Of a stretch of DNA of 64,000 nucleotides, positions 7,290 to 16,472 are shown one piece after another. The translations under genes were made by a program, and so were the position numbers. A model generated the notes under the pieces. It searched no databases and was not told the DNA's origin. It saw only the letters and a program-made list of their open reading frames with translations. Each line of letters begins with the position of its first letter. Position 1 is the first letter of the stretch. Origin of the DNA: Bradyrhizobium sp. Arg816 (lineage in GTDB: Bacteria; Pseudomonadota; Alphaproteobacteria; Rhizobiales; Xanthobacteraceae). Location of the stretch: the NCBI RefSeq assembly GCF_029989365.1, contig NZ_JAPRAQ010000001.1, positions 310,001 through 374,000 of the forward strand, read 5' to 3'.

Positions 7290-8983
7290 GCCCCCTCCTC
7301 TCGCGGCACAGCAGGCGTCGACGCCGTGAACCGGTCGAGAATGTTTCGGGTGATCCGCTGCGTGAACGGGTCGCCGCGCTTCAGTCCCATCACCCATTCG
7401 CAGGTCGCGGCGGTCAGAACCTCGCCCTTGCCACGGGTCATGTGCACCATCATGCCCGATCCGTATTTGTAGCGGGCAAGTCCCTCCGGCGTGACCGCGC
7501 CGGTGATGCATTCCACCAGGCCTTCGTGATCGCTGCTGCGCACGTAGTAACGAAAGCCCTCGCCTTGCGGCTCGTCCTCGGCGAGGACGGCAGGCGCCAT
7601 GGCCAATATCTCGATGGTCGCGGGCTGCCCGTCGGCGGGAACGGGAAACGGAAGGCCGTTGCGGAAAGTGTAGTCGAGCCCATCGACCTCGTAGGCAAAG
7701 ATGTGCTGCTTGTCGCCGAAGATGTCGGCATAGTGCAGCCCGGTGCCGGCGAAGGCCCAATGTTCGGGGCGATAGACCGTAAAGCCCTTCTGGCCGTTCG
7801 GCGCAAAACCTCCCCAGGACGCATAGAGGCCGTGTGCGCCGTTCACGCCCACCGTCGAGGCGCCAGGCCAACGCACGTTGCGGTCTTCCCAGGCCGACGT
7901 CATGAGATGCGCCCTGTCGGTGCCGACGATCGGATCCTTGTGGATCGCCTTGAACTTGTGGCAGACCTGCCGCTTGCCATCCTCTTCAAGCCGGATCTGC
8001 CACAGGAAATTGGCGCCGAAACGCGCGAGCCGTCCGCCGCTTTCCACATAACGCTCGATCGCTTCACGCATCTCCCATGTCCAGTACTCGTCATGGCCGA
8101 TGATCGTCACGCAAGGATAGGCGTCGAGCAACTCCGGCTGGTAGTGGAGATCGGTCTGGGTGATCATGTCGAGGGCATAACCTTCCTTCTCCGCCCACAA
8201 CACGAAATGACGATCGTACTGGGCCCAGCCAGCCGCCGCGTAATACTGGCCAAAGCCATTGGCGAAGGCCCACTCCTTCATCGGATAGCGCGGCGCATCG
8301 CCCATCTCGGGCGCAGGATCGGCGCAAATGCGGGGCGCACCTGCGGGGAGCCAGACCATGCCGCGGGTCCATGGTCGCTCGAGCGACAACATCGGCGACG
8401 GCTCGTCCCGGCTCGGACCTTCGACGCCGAAGTAGTGATTGGCACCACCGAAATCGTTGTAGGCAGTCCAGGTGCCCGTCGGCAGGATCATCAGGATCTT
8501 CGCGCGCCGTGTCCTTTCCGTTGGGCGCACGACGAAAAAGTGGTGCTGGACGAATCGGCTGCCATTCGCCCGCTCGCAGGACGAAATCACGCGATAAAAT
8601 CCGGAACGCAGATCGGACGGCAATTTCCACTGGTGCGTGACCGGCCAGTTGCAGCCATTGCGGTAGGCGTCCGGTGGCGTGGGTGCGAACACACCGTCCA
8701 GTGCATCGACCTCATGCACCATTTCCGGCTCAAGGCCATCGCGATAGACCTGCAACCGCCAGGTCTTCGCCGTCGCGCTGGAATGGAAGGCAACCTCCCC
8801 TCCCGGATCGTAAGACATCGCGTCGGTATAGGTGTACACCTCGGGCACGTCGGGGTCTTCGCGCGGCGCTTCGTACCAGGGCTGGCTACCCCAATGCTCG
8901 TCCGCATGCATCGGGCGCACCTTTCGCGGCGCGACGTTGATGGCTCCCAATTCCGGAGATTGGAAATGGCGCTTGTCAGTCAT
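7286..8983 (-). CDS. N,N-dimethylformamidase large-subunit-like protein, short form
   Basis: A 565-residue protein whose C-terminal ~450 residues follow the catalytic region of N,N-dimethylformamidase large subunits: RSGFYRVISS, the ILMILPTGTWTAYNDFGG strand, then VTIIGHDEYWTWEMREAIE with a candidate iron-binding Tyr, and ARFGANFLWQIRLE. It lacks most of the N-terminal jelly-roll region seen in its 753-residue neighbour. I start at the ATG at 8983; an upstream in-frame start would overlap the neighbouring gene. DMFases are mononuclear iron amidohydrolases splitting a formyl or acyl group from a secondary amine. It is encoded 34 nt after the long form, so both may act on successive or related amides. 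Substrate unknown. Confidence 0.75.
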   Translation of the reverse strand: MTDKRHFQSPELGAINVAPRKVRPMHADEHWGSQPWYEAPREDPDVPEVYTYTDAMSYDPGGEVAFHSSATAKTWRLQVYRDGLEPEMVHEVDALDGVFAPTPPDAYRNGCNWPVTHQWKLPSDLRSGFYRVISSCERANGSRFVQHHFFVVRPTERTRRAKILMILPTGTWTAYNDFGGANHYFGVEGPSRDEPSPMLSLERPWTRGMVWLPAGAPRICADPAPEMGDAPRYPMKEWAFANGFGQYYAAAGWAQYDRHFVLWAEKEGYALDMITQTDLHYQPELLDAYPCVTIIGHDEYWTWEMREAIERYVESGGRLARFGANFLWQIRLEEDGKRQVCHKFKAIHKDPIVGTDRAHLMTSAWEDRNVRWPGASTVGVNGAHGLYASWGGFAPNGQKGFTVYRPEHWAFAGTGLHYADIFGDKQHIFAYEVDGLDYTFRNGLPFPVPADGQPATIEILAMAPAVLAEDEPQGEGFRYYVRSSDHEGLVECITGAVTPEGLARYKYGSGMMVHMTRGKGEVLTAATCEWVMGLKRGDPFTQRITRNILDRFTASTPAVPREEGA

Positions 8984-9017
8984 GGGGGTCTCTTTTGCTC
9001 GAAGCCGTGTCCGTGCG

Positions 9018-11279
9018 CTAAGCTTGGGCGGGGATGACGAACGGCGCCGGATCAAGGAACCGTTTCACGACATTCAGGGTGATAGCGCTGATGTTGTTGT
9101 CGTAGTTGTTGTGGCCCAGCGACATGCCATAGGTGATCGAGCCAGTGGCGAATACCGCACCGCCATTGGCGGTTTCGAAGAACACCATGTCGGCGCGGAC
9201 CAAGGCGTTCTGGGTGCCGTCAAGCCCGTCAACCACGGTACGAAACTCTTCCGGCGTCGGCAGCGCGCCTGCCCCCAGACCTTCGGAGGTCGCAATCCGC
9301 AATGCGTGCCGCGGCGTTCCCAGCTCGAGATCGTAGCGGTCGATCTCGCTGCCGACCGCACCGTTGTAGCGAAAACCGAAGTCACCGAGCTTCTCGTCGC
9401 GGTCCACGCCCTCGAAGATGAAGGCGGCGCGCGCGTCCTCACTCTCGGCCGTGCACACATAGTAGCCGCAGGTGTCGTTGATCATCGCCGAAAAGCCGAC
9501 GCCGACGAGCTTCTGCGGTGCAAAGCCGGAATGCCGCCACAACGAGCCTGGCTCGCCGGTGCCGGCAAGATGAACCTCGCCCGGCTCCGACTCCCAGGTC
9601 CGCGTCCCGGCCATGCCGCGGCGGACCTCAAGCGCCGCGGGCGCGGCCGGATGAAAGCCGCAGCGCCAGTAAAACGCATTGCCTCCCATCGAGACGTGCC
9701 GCCCCCCGGCGTTCTGGTGCGCCATGATCGCGTTCATCATGCTGAAACTGTAATATTCGGGATGGGTCGGCGTCATGATGGCCCGATAGGGCGCGAGCGC
9801 CCGTGCCCCTTCGCGATCGAGCTCGACATCCGTGATCAGATCGTAGGAGATCCCTTTCTCCTCGAGCCAATCGAGGATGTGGGTGTCGTTGATCAGATTG
9901 AACCAGTAGCCGCGCGGGCGCATGTTGAGAACGGGCCGCAGCCAGGAGCTGTAGGCGCGGCCCGAACCGTCGACATGGCAATCATAGGTCGATTGCCCGA
10001 TCTCCGGGTTCTCCTGCATAAAGACGTCGTCCTGCGGCAGCCACAGAACGTGCTCCATCAGCGTCTCGAAGTGAACCTGATAGAGCCGCAATGCACTGTT
10101 GGCATAAGCCAGGTAAGTCGCCACCGATGCGACGATGACGAGATCAGCTCGCCTGGACGTCTTGCCGGGCGTCACGAAGAAGGTGACATAGCTTTCGCAG
10201 TTCGCCTCGGGGTCATTGCCGCCAGGCGTCAACCGCAGTGCATAGACGCCCGATCGCCAATCGGCCGGTACATCGAGCGTGCATGTGGTCTGCCACCCGC
10301 AATCGTAGATGTCATCGCTGTGGAAATGGATCGCCGCATATTCGCGCGGCGAGAGCCGCCAGTCATGGACGCTCCCCGACCAGTGAAAGCCGGTAACGCC
10401 CCGACGGGGCAGCTGGCGCAGGCTGCCGTGCAGACCGTTGGACGACAGGTCCTTGACGGACAGCGTCGAGATTCCATCGGAAAAGTCCCAGAAGGCGACA
10501 AGGCCGGCCTCTGTCGCACCGGTCCGCGGCTGGCAATCGAACACGCGTAGCGCCTCCGCCTCCAGCGGACGCGAAAAGATCCGCGGCGCCTCGATCTTGC
10601 CGTCGAAATGAGACGCGTATTGCTGCTCTCCGTTCAGATGATGGGCCGCGATCAGGAACGGCAATCCCGAGTCGAGCGCAAGCGCCTGCGGCAGAGCGAA
10701 TGATTTCGCGTGGGCGACGATCGGCTGAACGCCATCCGCCGGAACGATCAATGACAGCGTTGCCGATCGCCGTACGAGGTCGAGCGCGACCGATACGAAC
10801 GCCCAGACGCGCTGTCGCAGCTTCACGTCGAGGGCAAAACGGGCCGATGCTCCGGTTGACTGGCCGAGGACCAGAACCGGGCATCCTTCCTCATCGAGCT
10901 CGAGAGCGTAGCCGCGCGCCGAAGCCTCGCACCAATTGCCCATCACGGCCCTGGCGTTGTCGGCGATGCGCGTCGGATAGACGTAGGCGCCGAAGCACCA
11001 GTGCCCCTGGGTCGGAGCGAGAGCGCCATCGTGCTCGACGATCGCGTTGGATCCCGGCCGGATCGGCTGGTCGAGACAGGCGTGCTCGCCGTCGACGTTG
11101 CTCGCCATCACCTCGTATTTGAAGCCCGGACCGTTGACATCGACATCGCCGCAGCGGAACCGCAGCACCTCGACTTTCACGTTTGGCCGCTTGCTGCTCA
11201 ACTGAAAACGGACGGTCTCACCTGCTGGAACGCTGATGCGGTCCGGATAGCCGAGATACTCGTTAGTCCTAAAGATCAC
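9018..11279 (-). CDS. N,N-dimethylformamidase-type large subunit, long form
   Basis: At 753 residues this matches the usual length of the DMFase large subunit (about 760). Residues ~85-310 resemble a LamG/concanavalin-type jelly roll (GLVAFWDFSDG, DLSSNGLHGSLRQL). The catalytic half follows, with ADLVIVASVATYLAYANS, PTHPEYYSFSMMNAIMAHQ and GGNAFYWRCGFHP. DMFase iron is held by two Tyr and one Glu; the Tyr pair in HPEYYS and the Glu residues in TWESEPGE are my candidate ligands, not proven. Its start overlaps the end of the 116-residue small subunit gene, reproducing the small-large order of DMFase operons. It sits downstream of a spermidine-type ABC importer, so the amide is probably imported first. 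Real substrate unknown. Confidence 0.78.
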   Translation of the reverse strand: MIFRTNEYLGYPDRISVPAGETVRFQLSSKRPNVKVEVLRFRCGDVDVNGPGFKYEVMASNVDGEHACLDQPIRPGSNAIVEHDGALAPTQGHWCFGAYVYPTRIADNARAVMGNWCEASARGYALELDEEGCPVLVLGQSTGASARFALDVKLRQRVWAFVSVALDLVRRSATLSLIVPADGVQPIVAHAKSFALPQALALDSGLPFLIAAHHLNGEQQYASHFDGKIEAPRIFSRPLEAEALRVFDCQPRTGATEAGLVAFWDFSDGISTLSVKDLSSNGLHGSLRQLPRRGVTGFHWSGSVHDWRLSPREYAAIHFHSDDIYDCGWQTTCTLDVPADWRSGVYALRLTPGGNDPEANCESYVTFFVTPGKTSRRADLVIVASVATYLAYANSALRLYQVHFETLMEHVLWLPQDDVFMQENPEIGQSTYDCHVDGSGRAYSSWLRPVLNMRPRGYWFNLINDTHILDWLEEKGISYDLITDVELDREGARALAPYRAIMTPTHPEYYSFSMMNAIMAHQNAGGRHVSMGGNAFYWRCGFHPAAPAALEVRRGMAGTRTWESEPGEVHLAGTGEPGSLWRHSGFAPQKLVGVGFSAMINDTCGYYVCTAESEDARAAFIFEGVDRDEKLGDFGFRYNGAVGSEIDRYDLELGTPRHALRIATSEGLGAGALPTPEEFRTVVDGLDGTQNALVRADMVFFETANGGAVFATGSITYGMSLGHNNYDNNISAITLNVVKRFLDPAPFVIPAQA

Positions 11280-11619
11280 CCGAAACCTCCGCAGGCAGCG
11301 TCTCGCCGGTCATTTCCCGCCAACGCAGCTTGAAAACATGCCACTCCGCTTCAGCAAGAGAGGTGAAGACGCGATCATCGACGAAAGGCATGGGATCGCC
11401 CCGCCGCTTCGGGATACGCGACAGCCGCCAGGCCTTGCCCGGTTCGAGCACGATCAGGACAAGTCGCCCTTCCGGCCGGCCCCACCGCATCCGCGCCAGC
11501 AGCTTGCGGAGCTCCGGACTGTGCACACCGAGCGGGCTCGCGCGGAATTCCTCCACGAGATCGAGCCTGCTCGGATCAATGACGTAGCGCATCGCACTGG
11601 GGTCACTGGTGTGATCCAT
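11269..11619 (-). CDS. N,N-dimethylformamidase-type small subunit
   Basis: A 116-residue protein rich in charged residues (LRKLLARMRWGRPEGRLVLI, LSRIPKRRGDPMPFVDDR). Size, position immediately before a 753-residue DMFase-type large subunit, and an 11-nt overlap with it fit the DMFase small subunit (about 130 residues), which packs against the large one. The recurring VFTSLAEAEWHVFKLRW near residue 85 looks like a helical subunit-contact region. Sequence recognition alone would be weak; context carries the call. Its ATG has GAGGACGG upstream. The second DMFase-like protein in the locus has no small-subunit gene of its own, so this protein may serve both. Confidence 0.65.
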   Translation of the reverse strand: MDHTSDPSAMRYVIDPSRLDLVEEFRASPLGVHSPELRKLLARMRWGRPEGRLVLIVLEPGKAWRLSRIPKRRGDPMPFVDDRVFTSLAEAEWHVFKLRWREMTGETLPAEVSGDL

Positions 11620-11669
11620 GGTCCGTCCTCATCTTGCGAACGCGAAGCCGCGAGAGACGCTGCCGCGGC

Positions 11670-12737
11670 TCAGCGCGTCAGCCAGGCCGTCCATCGCTCG
11701 CGCAGCTCGCTGCGGTGCTCGCCGATCCAGGCGAAATCGGGTTTCACCAGCTTTTCGTAGTTTTCCGGCGAGGTCGCATAGAGATTGCGCTCTTCCGGCT
11801 TCATCAACTCGATGGCCGACTTACTGGCAGTTGCATAGTTGACGGCCCGCATGAACGGGACGTGGGCGTCGGAGCTCGCATAGAAGAAGTCGAGATAGGC
11901 CATGGCCGCGTTGAGGTCCGGCGCCCCCTTGAGAACAGCCATATAGCCGGTGTCGCGAATGGCCTGATCCCAGGACATGGCGACCGGAACGCCCTCCTTC
12001 ACGACGGCGAGCGCGCGACCCGAATAGCTCATCGCCATGACCACCTCGCGGCTGCGCATGATCTGCTGCACCTGATCGCCTGTTTTCCACCAGACGGAGA
12101 CATTGGGACGAATCTCGTCCAGCTTCTTGTAGGCGCGATTGAGATCGAGCGGAAAGAGCTGGTCCGCCTTGACGCCGTCGGCGAGGAGCGCCGCCACGGG
12201 CACCCACCAGTCGCTGTCGCCGGTATCAGGCAGGCCACGGGGTCCGGGGAATTGCTTGACGTCCCAGAAGTCGGCCCAGGTCTTCGGTGCCTTCGCCTTG
12301 AACGTCTCGGTATTGTAGGTGATCAGCATGCCGCCGGTCGTGCGAGCGACACCGTAGGGCTGGCAGGCATCGGAGACGCCGAACTTCTGGACGCTCGGCA
12401 GCTTGGCGCAGTCGATCTTCTCGAGCATGTCGGTGCGCCCGACCAGATCGGGACCGGTCGCAGTGACGATGTCGAACTCCATCTTGCCGGTCCGCTGCAT
12501 GGCCTTGGCGCGCGCCCACTGGTCGGGAACTTCGATCGCGACCGGGACGACCTCGACATTCCTGGCCTTGTTGAAGGGCTCATAGAAGTATTTCGCCAGC
12601 GTGTTGCCCATCAGACCACCGGTCGTGGCGATCACCAGCTGATCTTCGAGCTTCTGAGCGGCAGCCGGCAACGTTACGGAAAGAGCGGAAGCCAGCGCAA
12701 GAAGTGCTGAGGTCCGCTTCCAGGTCTTCTTCGACAT
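11670..12737 (-). CDS. ABC transporter substrate-binding protein, spermidine/putrescine (PotD) type
   Basis: A 355-residue exported binding protein. Residues 1-27 are a Sec signal (KKTWKRTSALLALASALS, ending PAAAQ). The mature part starts LVIATTGGLMGNTLAKYFYEPFNK and contains ITYNTETF and DFWDVKQFPGPRGLP, typical of PotD/AfuA-like type II binding proteins. GAGGAGA precedes the ATG at 12737. It follows the permease genes and precedes the DMFase-type genes by 50 nt, giving an importer-plus-hydrolase operon. Members bind polyamines, opines, ferric ions or organic amides, so the ligand could be a cationic or neutral amide. The order ATPase, permease, permease, binding protein is complete. Confidence 0.88.
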   Translation of the reverse strand: MSKKTWKRTSALLALASALSVTLPAAAQKLEDQLVIATTGGLMGNTLAKYFYEPFNKARNVEVVPVAIEVPDQWARAKAMQRTGKMEFDIVTATGPDLVGRTDMLEKIDCAKLPSVQKFGVSDACQPYGVARTTGGMLITYNTETFKAKAPKTWADFWDVKQFPGPRGLPDTGDSDWWVPVAALLADGVKADQLFPLDLNRAYKKLDEIRPNVSVWWKTGDQVQQIMRSREVVMAMSYSGRALAVVKEGVPVAMSWDQAIRDTGYMAVLKGAPDLNAAMAYLDFFYASSDAHVPFMRAVNYATASKSAIELMKPEERNLYATSPENYEKLVKPDFAWIGEHRSELRERWTAWLTR

Positions 12738-12759
12738 CGACGTTCTCCTCTTTGAGCTC

Positions 12760-13566
12760 TCATCCGGCGCTTGACTGAGTCTTGCTGCGGGACCTGAGCG
12801 CATGGCCCCCCAGCAGAATCGCGATGGACAGGACGATCAGCAGCGTCGCGATCGCAGGAATTACCGGTGTCAGATTCTGTTCGATGTCCTCGAACATTCG
12901 GCGCGGCAGCGTCTTCTGGCGTATGCCGGACAGGAAGAACGACACGACGGGTTCGTCGAAGGAGATGATGAAGGCAAACAGCGCGCCGCTCGCAAGGCTC
13001 GGCAGGACCAGCGGCAGCGTCACGAAGCGAAAGGCCTGAAAGCGCGTCGCACCGCAGCTCATCGCCGCCGCTTCGAGATTGGCGTCGACTTTGCCCAGGG
13101 CCGCCGCCATCGTGAACACGACGAATGGCAGCGTCAGAACCGTATGTGCGAGCACGAAGCCGGGAACGGTTCCCGAGAGACCGATCGTCTGGAAAAACAG
13201 GTAGAGACCGACGGCGAGCGCGATGTGCGGCACGATGATCGGCCCGATCAGGAGGATCTGGAACAGAGCCACGAACCGGCTGCGACCACGAACCATGGCG
13301 TAGGTGGCTGCGGTTCCGATCAGCGAAGCACAGACTGCCGTCAGAAGCGCCACCTGCACGCTGAGCCAGGTGGCCGCACGCCACTGCCTGCTGTCGAAAT
13401 ACTCGGCGTACCATTTCAGGGTGAAACCGGTCGGCGGGAACGCCAGGTAGTCGCTCTGGCTGAACGACATGGGAATGACGATGACGAGCGGCACAATGAT
13501 GAACGTCAGCACGGCATAGACATAGGCGCCCAGCACGAGGGACCCTCGGTCGGTCGGCGGTTTCAC
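12760..13566 (-). CDS. ABC transporter permease, PotC type
   Basis: A 268-residue inner-membrane permease with about six hydrophobic helices. The cytoplasmic EAA-loop is recognisable as EAAAMSCGATRFQAFRFVTLPLVLPSL, here interrupted by the run limit only in description: key residues are EAAAMSCGA followed by FRFVTLPLV. This loop docks on the ATPase. It overlaps the preceding permease gene by 4 nt (ATGA). With that partner it forms the channel of the spermidine/putrescine-type importer of this locus. PotC-like length and pattern are typical; nothing is missing. Confidence 0.9.
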   Translation of the reverse strand: MKPPTDRGSLVLGAYVYAVLTFIIVPLVIVIPMSFSQSDYLAFPPTGFTLKWYAEYFDSRQWRAATWLSVQVALLTAVCASLIGTAATYAMVRGRSRFVALFQILLIGPIIVPHIALAVGLYLFFQTIGLSGTVPGFVLAHTVLTLPFVVFTMAAALGKVDANLEAAAMSCGATRFQAFRFVTLPLVLPSLASGALFAFIISFDEPVVSFFLSGIRQKTLPRRMFEDIEQNLTPVIPAIATLLIVLSIAILLGGHALRSRSKTQSSAG

Positions 13567-14441
13567 GAGGCGCTCCCCATCAGCCGGTCGAAACGCAACG
13601 TCTTGCTGAACACGATCGCGAGCAAGGTCACGAAGACCGTCAGAACCCCCACCAAGGCGGCGGCGAAAGGCCAGTCAAGGATCTCGCGGATCTGCTTTGA
13701 GACAAGGGTCGAGATCATCATCTCCTGCGGTGAGCCGAGAAGCGCGGGCGTGATGAAGAAACCAAGCGCAGTGAGAAACACCAGCAGCGATCCGGAAACG
13801 ACGCCCGGGAGGCTCAATGGAAGAATGACTTCGAGAAAGGTCCGCAGGCGCGTCGCGCCGAGCACGGCGGCCGCCCGCGCATAGTCGTTCGGAATGCTGC
13901 GCAAGGCGCCGTAGATCGGTAGGATCATGAACGGCAGCAACACGTGAGTCATGGCGATGACCACCGCGCTCTGGGTGTAGAGCAGCTTGAATGGCTGCGA
14001 GGTCAGGCCGAGGGCCATCAGCGCCGAGTTGATCAGCCCATTGCGCTGGAGCAGGAAAGACCAGGCGGCGGTGCGCACCAGTACGCTCGACCAGAGCGGC
14101 AGGATCACGCAGACCGCAACAAGGGCGGCGAGCGCCCCCTTCGTCCGGCTCATATAGTGGGCCACCGGGAAGCCGAGAACCGCGGACAGGGCTGTCACGA
14201 GCGCAGCTGTCCAGAGCGTGCGCATCAGGACGCGCGCGTGAACCGGGTTGTCGACGACGCGGGCGTAGTTGTCCAAGGTCGGATGCGGCTCCAAGAAGCT
14301 GATCAGGAGGAGCTGCGCAATCGGATAGATGAAGACGAAGGCGATGACGGCGAAGAACGGTAGCAGCAGCAGCAGTGTCGACAGGCCGCTCAGCCTGCGG
14401 CCATCGGAGTGCCAGAACTTCGATCGCACCGCCTTGGTCAT
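13563..14441 (-). CDS. ABC transporter permease, PotB type
   Basis: A 292-residue permease beginning at the ATG at 14441, which shares a base with the TGA of the ATPase gene (TGATG). A longer open frame upstream is just read-through of the ATPase region. The N-terminus has a hydrophobic helix (LLLLLPFFAVIAFVFIYPIA). The EAA-loop equivalent is ARAAAVLGATRLRTF near residue 195. Six helices are expected. It pairs with the following PotC-type permease. Operon position and family pattern are unambiguous; ligand is not. Confidence 0.9.
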   Translation of the reverse strand: MTKAVRSKFWHSDGRRLSGLSTLLLLLPFFAVIAFVFIYPIAQLLLISFLEPHPTLDNYARVVDNPVHARVLMRTLWTAALVTALSAVLGFPVAHYMSRTKGALAALVAVCVILPLWSSVLVRTAAWSFLLQRNGLINSALMALGLTSQPFKLLYTQSAVVIAMTHVLLPFMILPIYGALRSIPNDYARAAAVLGATRLRTFLEVILPLSLPGVVSGSLLVFLTALGFFITPALLGSPQEMMISTLVSKQIREILDWPFAAALVGVLTVFVTLLAIVFSKTLRFDRLMGSAS

Positions 14442-15571
14442 CACCGCTTCCCTTGGTAGAGCAGGATCGCCGCCGCAGGCACGGTGAAGGACGCAACGTC
14501 TCCAGGAGCCAGGGAGCTGAGCTGCGATTCGCCCGGAATGCGCGCACGCATCTCGGTGCCATCCGGCAGGCGGCCGATCAGGAGCATGGCTGACCCCGCA
14601 TAGACGATGTCGCTCAGCGTGACGTTGACGATTTGCCCTGCCGCACCCGCGCCGAGCCGTAGCCGCTCGGGCCTCACGGCCATCACCGCGGCTTCGCCGG
14701 CCTTCACTCCATCGACCGCCGCAGTCGCCGGCAGTTGCCACGTCTCACCCCATGGCAGCCCCACCGAGACAACGTCGCCGACGCTTTCGACGGTGACGTC
14801 AACGAAATTCATCTCGCCGATGAAGCTGGCGGTGAAGAGATTTGCCGGCCTCTCGTAGAGTTCGCGTGCCGGCCCGATCTGCTTGATCTTGCCATCCTTC
14901 AGGACGGCGATCCGGTCGGCCATGGTCAGGGCCTCACTCTGGTCGTGAGTGACGAAGATGACGGTGATACCGAGCTCGGCATGCAGGCGCTTGATCTCGA
15001 GCTGCATGTCCTCGCGCAGATTCTTGTCGAGCGCACTGAGCGGCTCGTCCATCAACAGGACGCGCGGCTGATAGACGATGGCACGCGCGAGCGCCACGCG
15101 TTGCTGCTGGCCGCCGGAGAGCTCGTTGGGACGACGATTGCCGTAACCGCCCAGACGCACCGTTGCGAGCGCAGCTTCGGCGCGCGCATGACGCTCGGCC
15201 TTCGGCAGTCCACGCATCTTCAGAGGAAAGGCGACATTGTCGAGAATCGACATGTGCGGGAACAGCGTGTAGTTCTGAAAGACCATTCCCAGGTTGCGCC
15301 TGTTCGAGGGCACATAGGTGAGGTCTTCGGAATCCACCTGGATGGTCCCGCTCGTCGGAAACTCGAAGCCCGCAACGCTCATCAGGATGGTGGTCTTGCC
15401 AGAGCCGGAAGGTCCGAGCAAAGCGATGAATTCGCCGGCGGCAATATCGAGATCCACGCCGTCGACGGCAAAAACCGGACCGAACCGTTTTTCCAGACGG
15501 CTGATACGGATGGATGCGCCTGCTGTTGCTGGTGTGGTCGATGCAGCCTTCACGAAGATCTCGTTTCCCAT
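14441..15571 (-). CDS. ABC transporter ATP-binding protein, PotA type
   Basis: A 376-residue ATPase. Walker A is GPSGSGKTT, the Q-loop lies in MVFQNYTLFPHM, the signature is LSGGQQQRVALARA, and Walker B reads RVLLMDEPLSALD followed by the switch His in VTHDQSEAL. The last ~120 residues are a TOBE-like regulatory domain (MAVRPERLRLG). I prefer the ATG at 15571; an upstream GTG at 15613 would add 14 residues. It is the first gene of an importer-DMFase operon and starts 81 bp downstream of operator copy 2. It powers uptake through the two permeases encoded next. Family very clear. Confidence 0.93.
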   Translation of the reverse strand: MGNEIFVKAASTTPATAGASIRISRLEKRFGPVFAVDGVDLDIAAGEFIALLGPSGSGKTTILMSVAGFEFPTSGTIQVDSEDLTYVPSNRRNLGMVFQNYTLFPHMSILDNVAFPLKMRGLPKAERHARAEAALATVRLGGYGNRRPNELSGGQQQRVALARAIVYQPRVLLMDEPLSALDKNLREDMQLEIKRLHAELGITVIFVTHDQSEALTMADRIAVLKDGKIKQIGPARELYERPANLFTASFIGEMNFVDVTVESVGDVVSVGLPWGETWQLPATAAVDGVKAGEAAVMAVRPERLRLGAGAAGQIVNVTLSDIVYAGSAMLLIGRLPDGTEMRARIPGESQLSSLAPGDVASFTVPAAAILLYQGKR

Positions 15572-15651
15572 CTGTCCGTCTGGTACGACGCGGGAGGCAA
15601 ATGCCCCTTGCACTCTTGCCGGGGACCTCGATCCACGGCTGCTCTCGATAT

Positions 15652-15667
15652 AATATTTGATATATCA
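15652..15667 (-). promoter_or_regulatory. Putative operator TGATATATCAAATATT, copy 2
   Basis: On the reverse strand this 16-bp site is identical to copy 3 (18443-18458) and keeps the palindrome of copy 1. It lies just past the end of the shikimate-dehydrogenase-like gene and 81 bp before the ABC ATPase start, so it probably controls the importer and DMFase genes separately from the OtnK operon. It continues into TATATC, making the local DNA strikingly AT-rich. Confidence 0.75.
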
Positions 15668-15669
15668 GG

Positions 15670-16458
15670 CTATCGCGCAATAAAGCGCGCGACAAGCGCC
15701 ATTTGCGCGTCGAGCATCGGCTTTCCGCCGATGGTCCTCGCGCCTTGAGCAGCGGCCTGTTCCAGAAGCCGGGTCACCTCGGGAGTGACGATGATGTCGC
15801 TGACAGCGGTCTCGGGACCCACCCCTTCGATGTCGAGCGGCAGAGGATCATTTGTCTTCATACCGAGCGACGTCGTATTGACGATGAGGTCGAACGCGCG
15901 CGCTTCCGCGCGCCCGGCATTGACCTTCGTCTCCGGATAGCGCCGTGACACCGCCTCGGCGAGCGCGTGCGCTTTCGCTCCATCCCGATTCATGATGGTC
16001 AGCTCGCGCGCGCCGGCCTCAGCCAGGCCGAATGCGGTTGCGCGCCCCGCACCGCCTGCTCCGACCTGGAGCACTTTCCGGCCGCGAACCGCAATCTGAT
16101 GCTGCGCGAGGCTGGCCACAAACCCCCGCGCGTCCAGATTGTCGCCGATGAGGCGTCCGTCAGCCGTTCGCTTGACGAAATTGACGGCGCCGATGAGCGC
16201 CGCCGCCGGCGTCGTCTCATCCAGATGTTCGATCACGCATGCCTTGTGCGGGATCGTGACACCAAAGCCGACGACATTGCGCATTAGCCTGACGCTCGCG
16301 AGAACTGCCCCCAGATCGGGCGGCAGCACATGAAGCGGCGATACCGCCACGTCGTCGTCGATGGATTGAAAATAGGTATTCAAGATAGCGCTTGCGCGAA
16401 CGTGATCGATCGGGTCCGCCAACACGAACATGATCTTGGTCTTGCCGGTGATCTCCAT
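15670..16458 (-). CDS. Shikimate dehydrogenase-like oxidoreductase
   Basis: A 262-residue member of the AroE/quinate-shikimate dehydrogenase fold. The catalytic Lys is in VTIPHKACVIEHLD (residues ~69-82) and the paired Asp in GDNLDARGF. The nucleotide loop is LQVGAGGAGRATAFGLAEAG. GGAGGGCC precedes the ATG. As it lies 14 nt after the class II aldolase gene and in a regulon with OtnK, it is unlikely to be the housekeeping AroE. It probably oxidises a hydroxy acid of the same pathway, for example a tetronate to a 3-oxo acid, though that assignment is inference; tetronate dehydrogenases are usually of other families. Confidence 0.85.
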   Translation of the reverse strand: MEITGKTKIMFVLADPIDHVRASAILNTYFQSIDDDVAVSPLHVLPPDLGAVLASVRLMRNVVGFGVTIPHKACVIEHLDETTPAAALIGAVNFVKRTADGRLIGDNLDARGFVASLAQHQIAVRGRKVLQVGAGGAGRATAFGLAEAGARELTIMNRDGAKAHALAEAVSRRYPETKVNAGRAEARAFDLIVNTTSLGMKTNDPLPLDIEGVGPETAVSDIIVTPEVTRLLEQAAAQGARTIGGKPMLDAQMALVARFIAR

Positions 16459-16472
16459 GGGCCCTCCTTCGA

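Noticed and set aside
7208..9037. 609-codon open frame antisense to the short DMFase-like gene
   Set aside because: Shadow frame without motifs.
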